Assembly: GCF_038502225.1 (NCBI RefSeq)
Contig: NC_091353.1
Coordinates: forward strand, 2,684,379-2,748,378
Direction of reading: 5' to 3'
DNA length: 64,000 nt
DNA from: Cherax quadricarinatus
Lineage: Eukaryota > Arthropoda > Malacostraca > Decapoda > Parastacidae
The position numbers were made by a program, and so were the translations under genes. This document shows, piece by piece, positions 1 to 11,500 of this stretch. The notes under the pieces were generated by a model. The model was given only the letters and a program-made list of their open reading frames with translations, did not search any database and was not told the origin of the DNA. Position 1 is the first letter of the stretch, and every line of letters begins with the position of its first letter.

Positions 1-3000
1 ACTTGTAATAACCCAGCTGATGGAGAAGTCTTGGACACTTGTAATAACCCAGCTGATGGGGAAGTCTTAGACACTTGTAATAACCCAGCTGATGGGGAAG
101 TCTTGGGCACTTGTAATAACCCAGCTGATGGAGAAGTCTTGGACACTTGTAATAACCCAGCTGATGGGGAAGTCTTGGACACTTGTAATAACCCAGCTGA
201 TGGGGAAGTCTTGGACACTTGTAATAACCCAGCTGATGGGGAAGTCTTGGACACTTGTAATAGCCCAGCTGATGGGGAAGTCTTGGACACTTGTGATAAC
301 CCAGGATGGGAAGTCTTGGACACTTGTAATAACCCAGCTGATGGGGAAGTCTTGGACACTTGTAATAACCCAGCTGATGGGGAAGTCTTGGACACTTGTA
401 ATAACCCAGCTGATGGGGAAGTCTTGGACACTTGTAATAACCCAGCTGATGGGGAAGTCTTGGACACTTGTAATAACCCAGCTGATGGGGACGTCGTGGA
501 CACTTGTACTAACCCAGCTGGTGGGGAAGAAGTCTTGGAGAAGTCACTTGTAATAACCCAGCTGATGGGGAAGTCTTGGACACTTGTAATAACCCAGCTG
601 ATGGAGAAGTCTTGGACACTTGTAATAACCCAGCTGATGGGGAAGTCTTGGACACTTGTAATAACCCAGTTGATGGGGAAGTCTTGGACACTTGTAATAA
701 CCCAGCTGATGGGGAAGTCTTGGACACTTGTAATAACCCAGCTGATGGGGAAGTCTTGGGCACTTGTAATAACCCAGCTTGATTGTAATAACCCAGGGAA
801 GTCTTGGACACTTGTAATAACCCAGCTGATGGGGAAGTCTTGGACACTTGTAATAACCCAGCTGATGGGGAAGTCTTGGACACTTGTAATAACCCAGCTG
901 ATGGGGAAGTCTTGGACACTTGTAATAACCCAGCTGATGGGGAAGTCTTGGACACTTGTAATAACCCAGCTGATGGGGAAGTCTTGGACACATAATAACC
1001 CAGTTGATGGGGAAGTCTTGGACACTTGTAATAACCCAGCTGATGGGGAAGTCTTGGACACTTGTAATAACCCAGCTGATGGGGAAGTCTTGGACACTTG
1101 TAATAACCCAGCTGATGGGGAAGTCTTGGACACTTGTAATAACCCAGCTGATGGGGAACTCTTGGACACTTGTAATAACCCAGCTGATGGGGTCTTGGAC
1201 ACTTGTCCCAGCTGATGTGGAAGTCTTGGACACTTGTAATAACCCAGCTGATGGGGAAGTCTTGGACACTTGTAATAACCCAGCTGATGGGGAAGTCTTG
1301 GACACTTGTAATAACCCAGTTGATGGGGAAGTCTTGGACACTTGTAATAACCCAGCTGATGGGGAAGTCTTGGACACTTGTAATAACCCAGTTGATGGGG
1401 AAGTCTGATGGGGAAGTCTTGGACACTTGTAATAACCCAGTTGATGGGGAAGTCTTGGACACTTGTAATAACCCAGTTGATGAGGAAGTCTTGGGCACTT
1501 GTAATAACCCAGCTGATGGGAAGTCTTGGACACTTGTAATAACCCAGTTGATGGGGAAGTCTTCGACACTTGTAATAACCCAGCTGATGGGGAAGTCTTT
1601 AACACATCTAATAACCCAGCTGATAGGGAAGTCTTGGACACTTTTAATAACCCAGTTGATGGGGAAGTCTTGGACACTTGTAATAACCCAGCTGATGGGG
1701 AAGTCTTGGACACTTGTAATAACCCAGTTGATGGGGAAGTCTTGGACACTTGTAATAACCCAGCTGATGGGGAAGTCTTGGACACTTGTAATAACCCAGC
1801 TGAGCTGATTGTAATAACCCAGGGAAGTCTTCGACACTTGTAATAACCCAGCTGATGGGGAAGTCTTGGACACTTGTAATAACCCAGCTGATGGGGAAGT
1901 CTTGGACACTTGTAATAACCCAGCTGATGGGGAAGTCTTGGACACTTGTAATAACCCAGCTGATGGGGAAGTCTTGGACACTTGTAATAACCCAGCTGAT
2001 GGGGAAGTCTTGGACACTTGTAATAACCCAGCTGATGGGGAAGTCTTGGACACTTGTAATAACCCAGCTGATGGGGAAGTCTTGGACACTTGTAATAACC
2101 CAGCTGATGGGGAAGTCTTGGACACTTGTAATAACCCAGCTGATGGAGAAGTCTTGGACACTTGTAATAACCCAGCTGATGGGGAAGTCTTGGACACTTG
2201 TAATAACCCAGCTGATGGGGAAGTCTTGGACACTTGTAATAACCCAGCTGATGGGGAAGTCTTGGACACTTGTAATAACCCAGCTGATGGGGAAGTCTTG
2301 GACACTTGTAATAACCCAGTTGATGGGGAAGTCTTGGACACTTGTAATAACCCAGCTGATGGGGAAGTCTTGGACACTTGTAATAACCCAGCTGATGGAG
2401 AAGTCTTGGACACTTGTAATAACCCAGCTGATGGGGAAGTCTTGGACACTTGTAATAACCCAGTTGATGGGGAAGTCTTGGACACTTGTAATAACCCAGC
2501 TGATGGGGAAGTCTTGGACACTTGTAATAACCCAGCTGATGGGGAAGTCTTGGACACTTGTAATAACCCAGTTGATTGTAATAACCCAGGATGAAGTCTT
2601 GGACACTTGTAATAACCCAGCTGATGGGGTCTTGGACACTTGTCTTGGAAGTCACACTTGTAATAACCCAGCTGATGGAGAAGTCTTGGACACTTGTAAT
2701 AACCCAGCTGATGGGGAAGTCTTGGACACTTGTAATAACCCAGTTGATGGGGAAGTCTTGGACACTTGTAATAACCCAGCTGATGGGGAAGTCTTGGACA
2801 CTTGTAATAACCCAGCTGATGGGGAAGTCTTGGACACTTGTAATAACCCAGCTGATGGGGAAGTCTTGGACACTTGTAATAACCCAGCTGATGGAGAAGT
2901 CTTGGACACTTGTAATAACCCAGCTGATGGGGAAGTCTTGGACACTTGTAATAACCCAGCTGATGGAGAAGTCTTGGACACTTGTAATAACCCAGCTGAT

Positions 3001-6000
3001 GGGGAAGTCTTGGACACTTGTAATAACCCAGTTGATGGGGAAGTCTTGGACACTTGTAATAACCCAGCTGATGGGGAAGTCTTGGACACTTGTAATAACC
3101 CAGCTGATGGGGAAGTCTTGGACACTTGTAATAACCCAGCTGATGGGGAAGTCTTGGACACTTGTAATAACCCAGCTGATGGAGAAGTCTTGGACACTTG
3201 TAATAACCCAGCTGATGGGGAAGTCTTGGACACTTGTAATAACCCAGCTGATGGGGAAGTCTTGGACACTTGTAATAACCCAGCTGATGGGGAAGTCTTG
3301 GACACTTGTAATAACCCAGCTGATGGGGAAGTCTTGGACACTTGTAATAACCCAGCTGATGGGGAAGTCTTGGACACTTGTAATAACCCAGCTGATGGGG
3401 AAGTCTTGGACACTTGTAATAACCCAGCTGATGGGGAAGTCTTGGACACTTGTAATAACCCAGTTGATGGGGAAGTCTTGGACACTTGTAATAACCCAGC
3501 TGATGGGGAAGTCTTGGACACTTGTAATAACCCAGCTGATGGAGAAGTCTTGGACACTTGTAATAACCCAGCTGATGGGGAAGTCTTGGACACTTGTAAT
3601 AACCCAGCTGATGGGGAAGTCTTGGACACTTGTAATAACCCAGCTGATGGGGAAGTCTTGGACACTTGTAATAACCCAGCTGATGGGGAAGTCTTGGACA
3701 CTTGTAATAACCCAGCTGATGGGGAAGTCTTGGACACTTGTAATAACCCAGCTGATGGGGAAGTCTTGGACACTTGTAATAACCCAGTTGATGGGGAAGT
3801 CTTGGACACTTGTAATAACCCAGCTGATGGGGAAGTCTTGGACACTTGTAATAACCCAGTTGATGGGGAAGTCTTGGACACCTGTAATAACCCAGCTGAT
3901 GGGGAAGTCTTGGACACTTGTAATAACCCAGTTGATGGGGAAGTCTTGGACACTTGTAATAACCCAGCTGATGGGGAAGTCTTGGACACTTGTAATAACC
4001 CAGCTGATGGAGAAGTCTTGGACACTTGTAATAACCCAGCTGATGGGGAAGTCTTCGACACTTGTAATAACCCAGCTGATGGGGAAGTCTTCGACACTTG
4101 TAATAACCCAGCTGATGGGGAAGTCTTGGACACATAATAACCCAGTTGATGGGGAAGTCTTGGACACTTATAATAACCCAGTTGATGGGAAAGTCTTGGG
4201 CACTTGTAATAACCCAGTTGATGGGGAAGTCTTGGACACTTGTAATAACCCAGCTGATGGGGAAGTTTTGGACACTTGTAATAACCCAGCTGATGGGGAA
4301 GTCTTGGACACTTGTAATAACCCAGCTGATGGAGAAGTCTTGGACACTTGTAATAACCCAGCTGATGGGGAAGTCTTCGACACTTGTAATAACCCAGCTG
4401 ATGGGGAAGTCTTGGACACTTGTAATAACCCAGCTGATGGGGAAGTCTTGGACACTTGTAATAACCCAGCTGATGGGGAAGTCTTGGACACTTTTAATAA
4501 CCCAGCTGATGGGGAAGTCTTGGACACTTGTAATAACCCAGTTGATGGGGAAGTCTTGGACACTTGTAATAACCCAGTTGATGGGGAAGTCTTGGACACT
4601 TGTAATAACCCAGCTGATGGGGAAGTCTTGGACACTTGTAATAACCCAGCTGATGGAGAAGTCTTGGACACTTGTAATAACCCAGCTGATGGGGAAGTCT
4701 TAGACACTTGTAATAACCCAGCTGATGGGGAAGTCTTGGGCACTTGTAATAACCCAGCTGATGGAGAAGTCTTGGACACTTGTAATAACCCAGCTGATGG
4801 GGAAGTCTTGGACACTTGTAATAACCCAGCTGATGGGGAAGTCTTGGACACTTGTAATAACCCAGCTGATGGGGAAGTCTTGGACACTTGTAATAACCCA
4901 GCTGATGGGGAAGTCTTGGACACTTGTAATAACCCAGTTGATGGGGAAGTCTTGGACACTTGTAATAACCCAGCTGATGGAGAAGTCTTGGACACTTGTA
5001 ATAACCCAGCTGATGGGGAAGTCTTGGACACTTGTAATAACCCAGCTGATGGGGAAGTCTTGGACACTTGTAATAACCCAGCTGATGGGGAAGTCTTGGA
5101 CACTTGTAATAACCCAGCTGATGGAGAAGTCTTGGACACTTGTAATAACCCAGCTGATGGGGAAGTCTTGGACACTTGTAATAACCCAGTTGATGGGGAA
5201 GTCTTGGACACTTGTAATAACCCAGCTGATGGGGAAGTCTTGGACACTTGTAATAACCCAGCTGATGGGGAAGTCTTGGACACTTGTAATAACCCAGCTG
5301 ATGGGGAAGTCTTGGACACTTGTAATAACCCAGCTGATGGGGAAGTCTTGGACACTTGTAATAACCCAGCTGATGGGGAAGTCTTGGACACTTGTAATAA
5401 CCCAGCTGATGGAGAAGTCTTGGACACTTGTAATAACCCAGCTGATGGGGAAGTCTTGGACACTTGTAATAACCCAGCTGATGGGGAAGTCTTGGACACT
5501 TGTAATAACCCAGCTGATGGGGAAGTCTTGGACACTTGTAATAACCCAGCTGATGGGGAAGTCTTGGACACTTGTAATAACCCAGCTGATGGGGAAGTCT
5601 TGGACACTTGTAATAACCCAGCTGATGGGGAAGTCTTGGACACTTGTAATAACCCAGTTGATGGGGAAGTCTTGGACACTTGTAATAACCCAGCTGATGG
5701 GGAAGTCTTGGACACTTGTAATAACCCAGTTGATGGGGAAGTCTTGGACACCTGTAATAACCCAGCTGATGGGGAAGTCTTGGACACTTGTAATAACCCA
5801 GTTGATGGGGAAGTCTTGGACACTTGTAATAACCCAGCTGATGGGGAAGTCTTGGACACTTGTAATAACCCAGCTGATGGGGAAGTCTTGGACACTTGTA
5901 ATAACCCAGCTGATGGGGAAGTCTTGGACACTTTTAATAACCCATCTGATGGGGAAGTCTTGGACACTTGTAATAACCCAGTTGATGGGGAAGTCTTGGA

Positions 6001-7262
6001 CACTTGTAATAACCCAGTTGATGGGGAAGTCTTGGACACTTGTAATAACCCAGCTGATGGGGAAGTCTTGGACACTTGTAATAACCCAGCTGATGGAGAA
6101 GTCTTGGACACTTGTAATAACCCAGCTGATGGGGAAGTCTTGGACACTTGTAATAACCCAGCTGATGGGGAAGTCTTGGGCACTTGTAATAACCCAGCTG
6201 ATGGAGAAGTCTTGGACACTTGTAATAACCCAGCTGATGGGGAAGTCTTGGACACTTGTAATAACCCAGCTGATGGGGAAGTCTTGGACACTTGTAATAA
6301 CCCAGCTGATGGGGAAGTCTTGGACACTTGTAATAACCCAGTTGATGGGGAAGTCTTGGACACTTGTAATACCCCAGGTGATGGGGAAGTCTTGGACACT
6401 TGTAATAACCCAGTTGATGGGGAAGTCTTGGACACTTGTAATAACCCAGCTGATGGGGAAGTCTTGGACACTTGTAATAACCCAGTTGATGGGGAAGTCT
6501 TGGACACTTGTAATAACCCAGCTGATGGGGAAGTCTTGGACACTTGTAATAACCCAGTTGATGGGGAAGTCTTGGACACTTGTAATAACCCAGTTGATGG
6601 GGAAGTCTTGGACACTTGTAATAACCCAGCTGATGGGGAAGTCTTGGACACTTGTAATAACCCAGTTGATGGGGAAGTCTTGGACACTTGTAATAACCCA
6701 GCTGATGGGGAAGTCTTGGACACTTGTAATAACCCAGCTGATGGGGAAGTCTTGGACACTTGTAATAACCCAGCTGATGGAGAAGTCTTGGACACTTGTA
6801 ATAACTCAGCTGATGGGGAAGTCTTGGACACTTGTAATAACCCAGCTGATGGAGAAGTCTTGGACACTTGTAATAACCCAGCTGATGGGGAAGTCTTGGA
6901 CACTTGTAATAACCCAGCTGATGGGGAAGTCTTGGACACTTGTAATAACCCAGCTGATGGGGAAGTCTTGGACACTTGTAATAACCCAGCTGATGGGGAA
7001 GTCTTGGACACTTGTAATAACCCAGCTGATGGGGAAGTCTTGGACACTTGTAATAACCCAGCTGATGGGGAAGTCTTGGACACTTGTAATAACCCAGTTG
7101 ATGGGGAAGTCTTGGACACTTGTAATAACCCAGCTGATGGGGAAGTCTTGGACACTTGTAATAACCCAGTTGATGGGGAAGTCTTGGACACTTGTAATAC
7201 CCCAGTTGATGGGGAAGTCTTGGACACTTGTAATAACCCAGCTGATGGGGAAGTCTTGGAGC
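1..7262. repeat. 36-bp satellite array, about 200 copies
   Basis: The monomer is 36 bp and includes the pieces ACTTGTAATAACCCAGCTGA and TGGGGAAGTCTTGGAC. It is nearly perfectly repeated from the left window edge to 7262, so the array probably continues outside. Main variants are CAGCTG/CAGTTG, GGGG/GGAG and GGACAC/GGGCAC. Irregular junctions occur near 300, 780, 990, 1400, 1805, 2575, 2640 and 4131, where parts of a unit are missing. Because 36 is a multiple of 3 and five of the six frames lack stops, very long open frames appear on both strands. They encode only 12-residue repeats and are not genes. A 1440-bp higher-order period is visible between about 4490 and 6350. Confidence 0.97.
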
Positions 7263-7421
7263 TCACATGAGGTGGCCAGGTTGTTGATACAACATGCTAG
7301 ACTACTACATGATCAGCTACATTTTTACTCTACACCAGAAATGCGTAAATGAAATTAAAATTTTTTTTTTATATTTCCTAGCCTTGAGTCAACACTTGTC
7401 CCATGAGTGACTCCAGTATAT

Positions 7422-7938
7422 GATGGATGACAACCAGAATAGTTGCCATGCTGGATGTAGTCTAGTTGCCATGGTATATGGCAACCAGTCTAATTGCCAT
7501 GGTATATGGCAACCAGTCTAATTGCCATGGTATATGGCAACCAGTCTAATTGCCATGGTATATGGCAACCAGTCTAGTTGCCATGCTGTATGGCAACCAG
7601 TCTAGTTACCATCCTGGATGGCAACCAGTCTAGTTGCCATGCTGTATGGCAACCAGTCTAGTTACCATCCTGGATGGCAACCAGTCTAGTTGCCATGCTG
7701 TATGGCAACCAGTCTAGTTACCATGGATGGAAACCAGTCGTTGCCATGGTATATTCCAGCCAGTCTAGTTACCATGGTGTATGTCAACCAGTCTAGTTGC
7801 CATGGTATATGGCAGCCAGTCTAGTTACCATGGTGGATGGCAACCAGCCTAGTTGCCATGGTATATGGCAAACAGTCTATTTACCATGGTATATGGCAAC
7901 CAGCCTAGTTACCAAGATATATGGCAACCAGTCTAGTT
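7422..7938. repeat. 28-bp palindromic minisatellite, about 18 copies
   Basis: Units of 28 bp contain two inverted blocks, GTTGCCAT and ATGGCAAC, separated by about 5 bp, then CAGTCTA. Unit variants differ in the middle (GGTAT, GCTGT, CCTGG). Each unit can form a short cruciform. The short open frame over the right half is a repeat artefact. The 159 bp between this array and the 36-bp satellite holds nothing I recognise. Confidence 0.93.
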
Positions 7939-7942
7939 ATGC

Positions 7943-8534
7943 TGATAAATTAGACACATGTGCAACTCTTGGGTATCTTTATTGAGGAAACGTTTCGCCA
8001 CACAGTGGCTTCATCAGTCCATACATAGGAGAAACTTGAAGAACAGGAGGAGAATGAGGTAATCAGTCCCTCAACCTTGAGTCGATGTGTTCAGTCCATC
8101 AATCTTGAGTAGAATACGGCAGATGAGCGGAGAAGCAGCTTATAAACCGTATGGCAGGAGAGGTGTAGCAGTCATAGGTAGTGTCACATTTGTTCAATGT
8201 GGAAGTAGGTCGTGCCCAAGAATTAGGCAAGCGAAGAATTCCTAAGTATTAAGATCCCAAGAAGTTGCAGTGTCTGACAGGTTTGTAGATGAATGGTTCA
8301 GAGAACCGACATGTTGATAAATTAGACACATGTGCAACTCTTGGGTATCTTTATTGAGGAAACGTTTCGCCACACAGTGGCTTCATCATCTCAATAAAGA
8401 TACCCAAGAGTTGCACATGTGTCTAATTTATCAACATGTCGGTTCTCTGAACCATTCATCTACAAACCTGTCAGACACTGCAACTTCTTGGGATCTTAAT
8501 ACTTGGGAATTCTTCGCTTGCCTAATTCTTGGGC
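7943..8534. repeat. interspersed repeat family with internal duplication and foldback
   Basis: A 74-bp segment (7943-8016) recurs as a direct copy at 8315-8388 and includes AAACGTTTCGCCACACAGTG. Between the copies lies single-copy-looking sequence with no long open frame. The right end is a large inverted repeat (separate entry). I associate the segment with a family abundant in decapod genomes, but that is from memory. The element class is not clear: I see no terminal inverted repeats at the outer ends and no coding sequence. Confidence 0.7.
8214..8534. repeat. 145-bp inverted repeat with 31-bp spacer
   Basis: The left arm 8214-8358 and right arm 8390-8534 are reverse complements over 145 bp with one mismatch that I can find, in the AATTCCTAAG / CTTGGGAATT part. 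The 31-bp spacer 8359-8389 holds the AAACGTTTCGCC motif of the surrounding repeat family. The right arm ends 6 bp before the 31-bp satellite begins. Confidence 0.93.
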
Positions 8535-8540
8535 AGAACC

Positions 8541-11500
8541 TACGCCTGCCATCTTGCCGACTCAGTATTCCCACGCCTGCCATCTTGCTGACTCAGTATT
8601 CCCACGCCTGCCATCTTGCTGACTCAGTATTCCCACGCCTGCCATCTTGCTGACTCAGTATTCCCACGCCTGCCATCTTGCTGACTCAGTATTCCCACGC
8701 CTGCCATCTTGCTGACTCAGTATTCCCACGCCTGCCATCTTGCTGACTCAGTATTCCCACGCCTACCATCTTGCTGACTCAGTATTCCCACGCCTGCCAT
8801 CTTGCTGACTCAGTATTCCCACGCCTACCATCTTGCTGACTCAGTATTCCCACGCCTGCCATCTTGCTGACTCAGTATTCCCACGCCTGCCATCTTGCTG
8901 ACTCAGTATTCCCACGCCTGCCATCTTGCTGACTCAGTATTTCCACGCCTGCCATCTTGCTGACTCAGTATTCCCACACCTACCATCTTGCTGACTCAGT
9001 ATTCCCACGCCTGCCATCTTGCTGACTCAGTATTCCCACGCCTGCCATCTTGCTGACTCAGTATTCCCACGCCTGCCATCTTGCTGACTCAGTATTTCCA
9101 CGCCTGCCATCTTGCTGACTCAGTATTCCCACGCCTACCATCTTGCTGACTCAGTATTCCCACGCCTGCCATCTTGCTGACTCAGTGTTCCCACACCTAC
9201 CATCTTGCTGACTCAGTATTCCCACGCCTGCCATGTTGCTGACTCAGTATTCCCACGCCTGCCATCTTGCTGACTCAGTATTCCCACACCTACCATCTTG
9301 CTGACTCAGTATTCCCACGCCTGCCATCTTGCTGACTCAGTATTCCCACGCCTGCCATCTTGCTGACTCAGTATTCCCACGCCTGCCATCTTGCTGACTC
9401 AGTATTTCCACGCCTGCCATCTTGCTGACTCAGTATTCCCACGCCTACCATCTTGCTGACTCAGTATTCCCACGCCTTCCATCTTGCTGACTCAGTATTC
9501 CCACGCCTACCATCTTGCTGACTCAGTATTCCCACGCCTGCCATCTTGCTGACTCAGTATTCCCACGTCTACCATCTTGCTGACTCAGTATTCCCACGCC
9601 TACCATCTTGCTGACTCAGTATTCCCACGCCTACCATCTTGCTGACTCAGTATTCCCACGCCTACCATCTTGCTGACTCAGTATTCCCACGCCTACCATC
9701 TTGCTGACTCAGTATTCCCACGCCTGCCATCTTGCTGACTCAGTATTCCCACGCCTACCATCTTGCTGACTCAGTATTCCCACGCCTACCATCTTGCTGA
9801 CTCAGTATTCCCACGCCTACCATCTTGCTGACTCAGTGTTCCCACGCCTACCATCTTGCTGACTCAGTATTCCCACGCCTGCCATCTTGCTGACTCAGTA
9901 TTCCCACGCCTACCATCTTGCTGACTCAGTATTCCCACGCCTACCATCTTGCTGACTCAGTATTCCTACGCCTGCCATCTTGCTGACTCAGTATTCCCAC
10001 GCCTACCATCTTGCTGACTCAGTATTCCCACGCCTACCATCTTGCTGACTCAGTATTCCCACGCCTGCCATCTTGCTGACTCAGTATTCCCACGCCTGCC
10101 ATCTTGCTGACTCAGTATTCCCACGCCTGCCATCTTGCTGACTCAGTATTCCCACGCCTGCCATCTTGCTGACTCAGTATTCCCACGCCTGACATCTTGC
10201 TGACTCAGTATTCCCACACCTGCCATCTTGCTGACTCAGTATTCCCACGCCTACCATCTTGCTGCCTTAGTATTTCCACGCCTACCATCTTGCTGACTCA
10301 GTATTCCCACGCCTACCATCTTGCTGACTCAGTATTCCCACGCCTGCCATCTTGCTGATTCAGATTTCCACGCCTGCCATCTTGCTGACTCAGTATCCCC
10401 CCGCCTACCATCTTGCTGACTCAGTATTCCCACGCCTGCCATCTTTCTGACTCAGTATTCCCACGCCTGCCATCTTGCTGACTCAGTATTCCCACTCCTA
10501 CCATCTTGCTGACTCAGTATTCCCACGCCTGCCATCTTGCTGACTCAGTATTCCCACGCTTGCCATCTTGCTGACTCAGTATTCCCACGCCTGCCATCTT
10601 GCTGACTCAGTATTCCTACACCGACCATCTTGCAGACTCAGTATTCCCACGCCTGCCATCTTGCTGACTCAGTATTCCCACGCCTGCCATCTTGCTGACT
10701 CAGTATTCCCACGCCTGCCATCTTGCTGACTCTGTATTCCCACGCCTGCCATCTTGCTGACTCAGTATTCCCACGCCTACCATCTTGCTGACTCAGTATT
10801 CCCACGCCTGCCATCTTGCTGACTCTGTATTCCCACGCCTGCCATCTTGCTGACTCAGTATTCCCACGCCTACCATCTTGCTGACTCAGTATTCCCACGC
10901 CTACCATCTTGCTGACTCAGTATTCCCAGGCCTGCCATCTTGCTGACTCAGTATTCCCACGCCTACCATCTTGCTGACTCAGTATTCCCACGCCTACCAT
11001 CTTGCTGACTCAGTATTCCCAGGCCTGCCATCTTGCTGACTCAGTATTCCCACGCCTGCCATCTTGCTGACTCAGTATTCCCAAGCCTACCATCTTGCTG
11101 ACTCAGTATTCCCACGCCTGCCATCTTGCTGACTCAGTATTCCCACGCCTGCCATCTTGCAGGCTGAGTATTCCCACGCCTGCCATCTTGCTGACTCAGT
11201 ATTCCCACGCCTGCCATCTTGCTGACTCAGTATTCCCACGCTTACCATCTTGCTGACTCAGTATTCCCACGCCTGCCATCTTGCTGACTCAGTATTCCCA
11301 CGTCTGCCATCTTGCTGACTCAGTATTCCCACGTCTGCCATCTTGCTGACTCAGTATTCCCACACCTGAGATCTTGCTGACTCAGTATTCCCACGCCTGC
11401 CATCTTGCTGACTCAGTATTCCCACGCCTGCCATCTTGCTGACTCAGTATTCCCACGCCTACCATCTTGCTGACTCAGTATTCCCACGCCTGCCATCTTG

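Noticed and set aside
509..7270. Open frames of up to 1559 residues on both strands in the 36-bp satellite
   Set aside because: The monomer length is a multiple of three and five frames lack stops, so any frame stays open. The products are pure 12-residue repeats with no start context or non-repeat domain.
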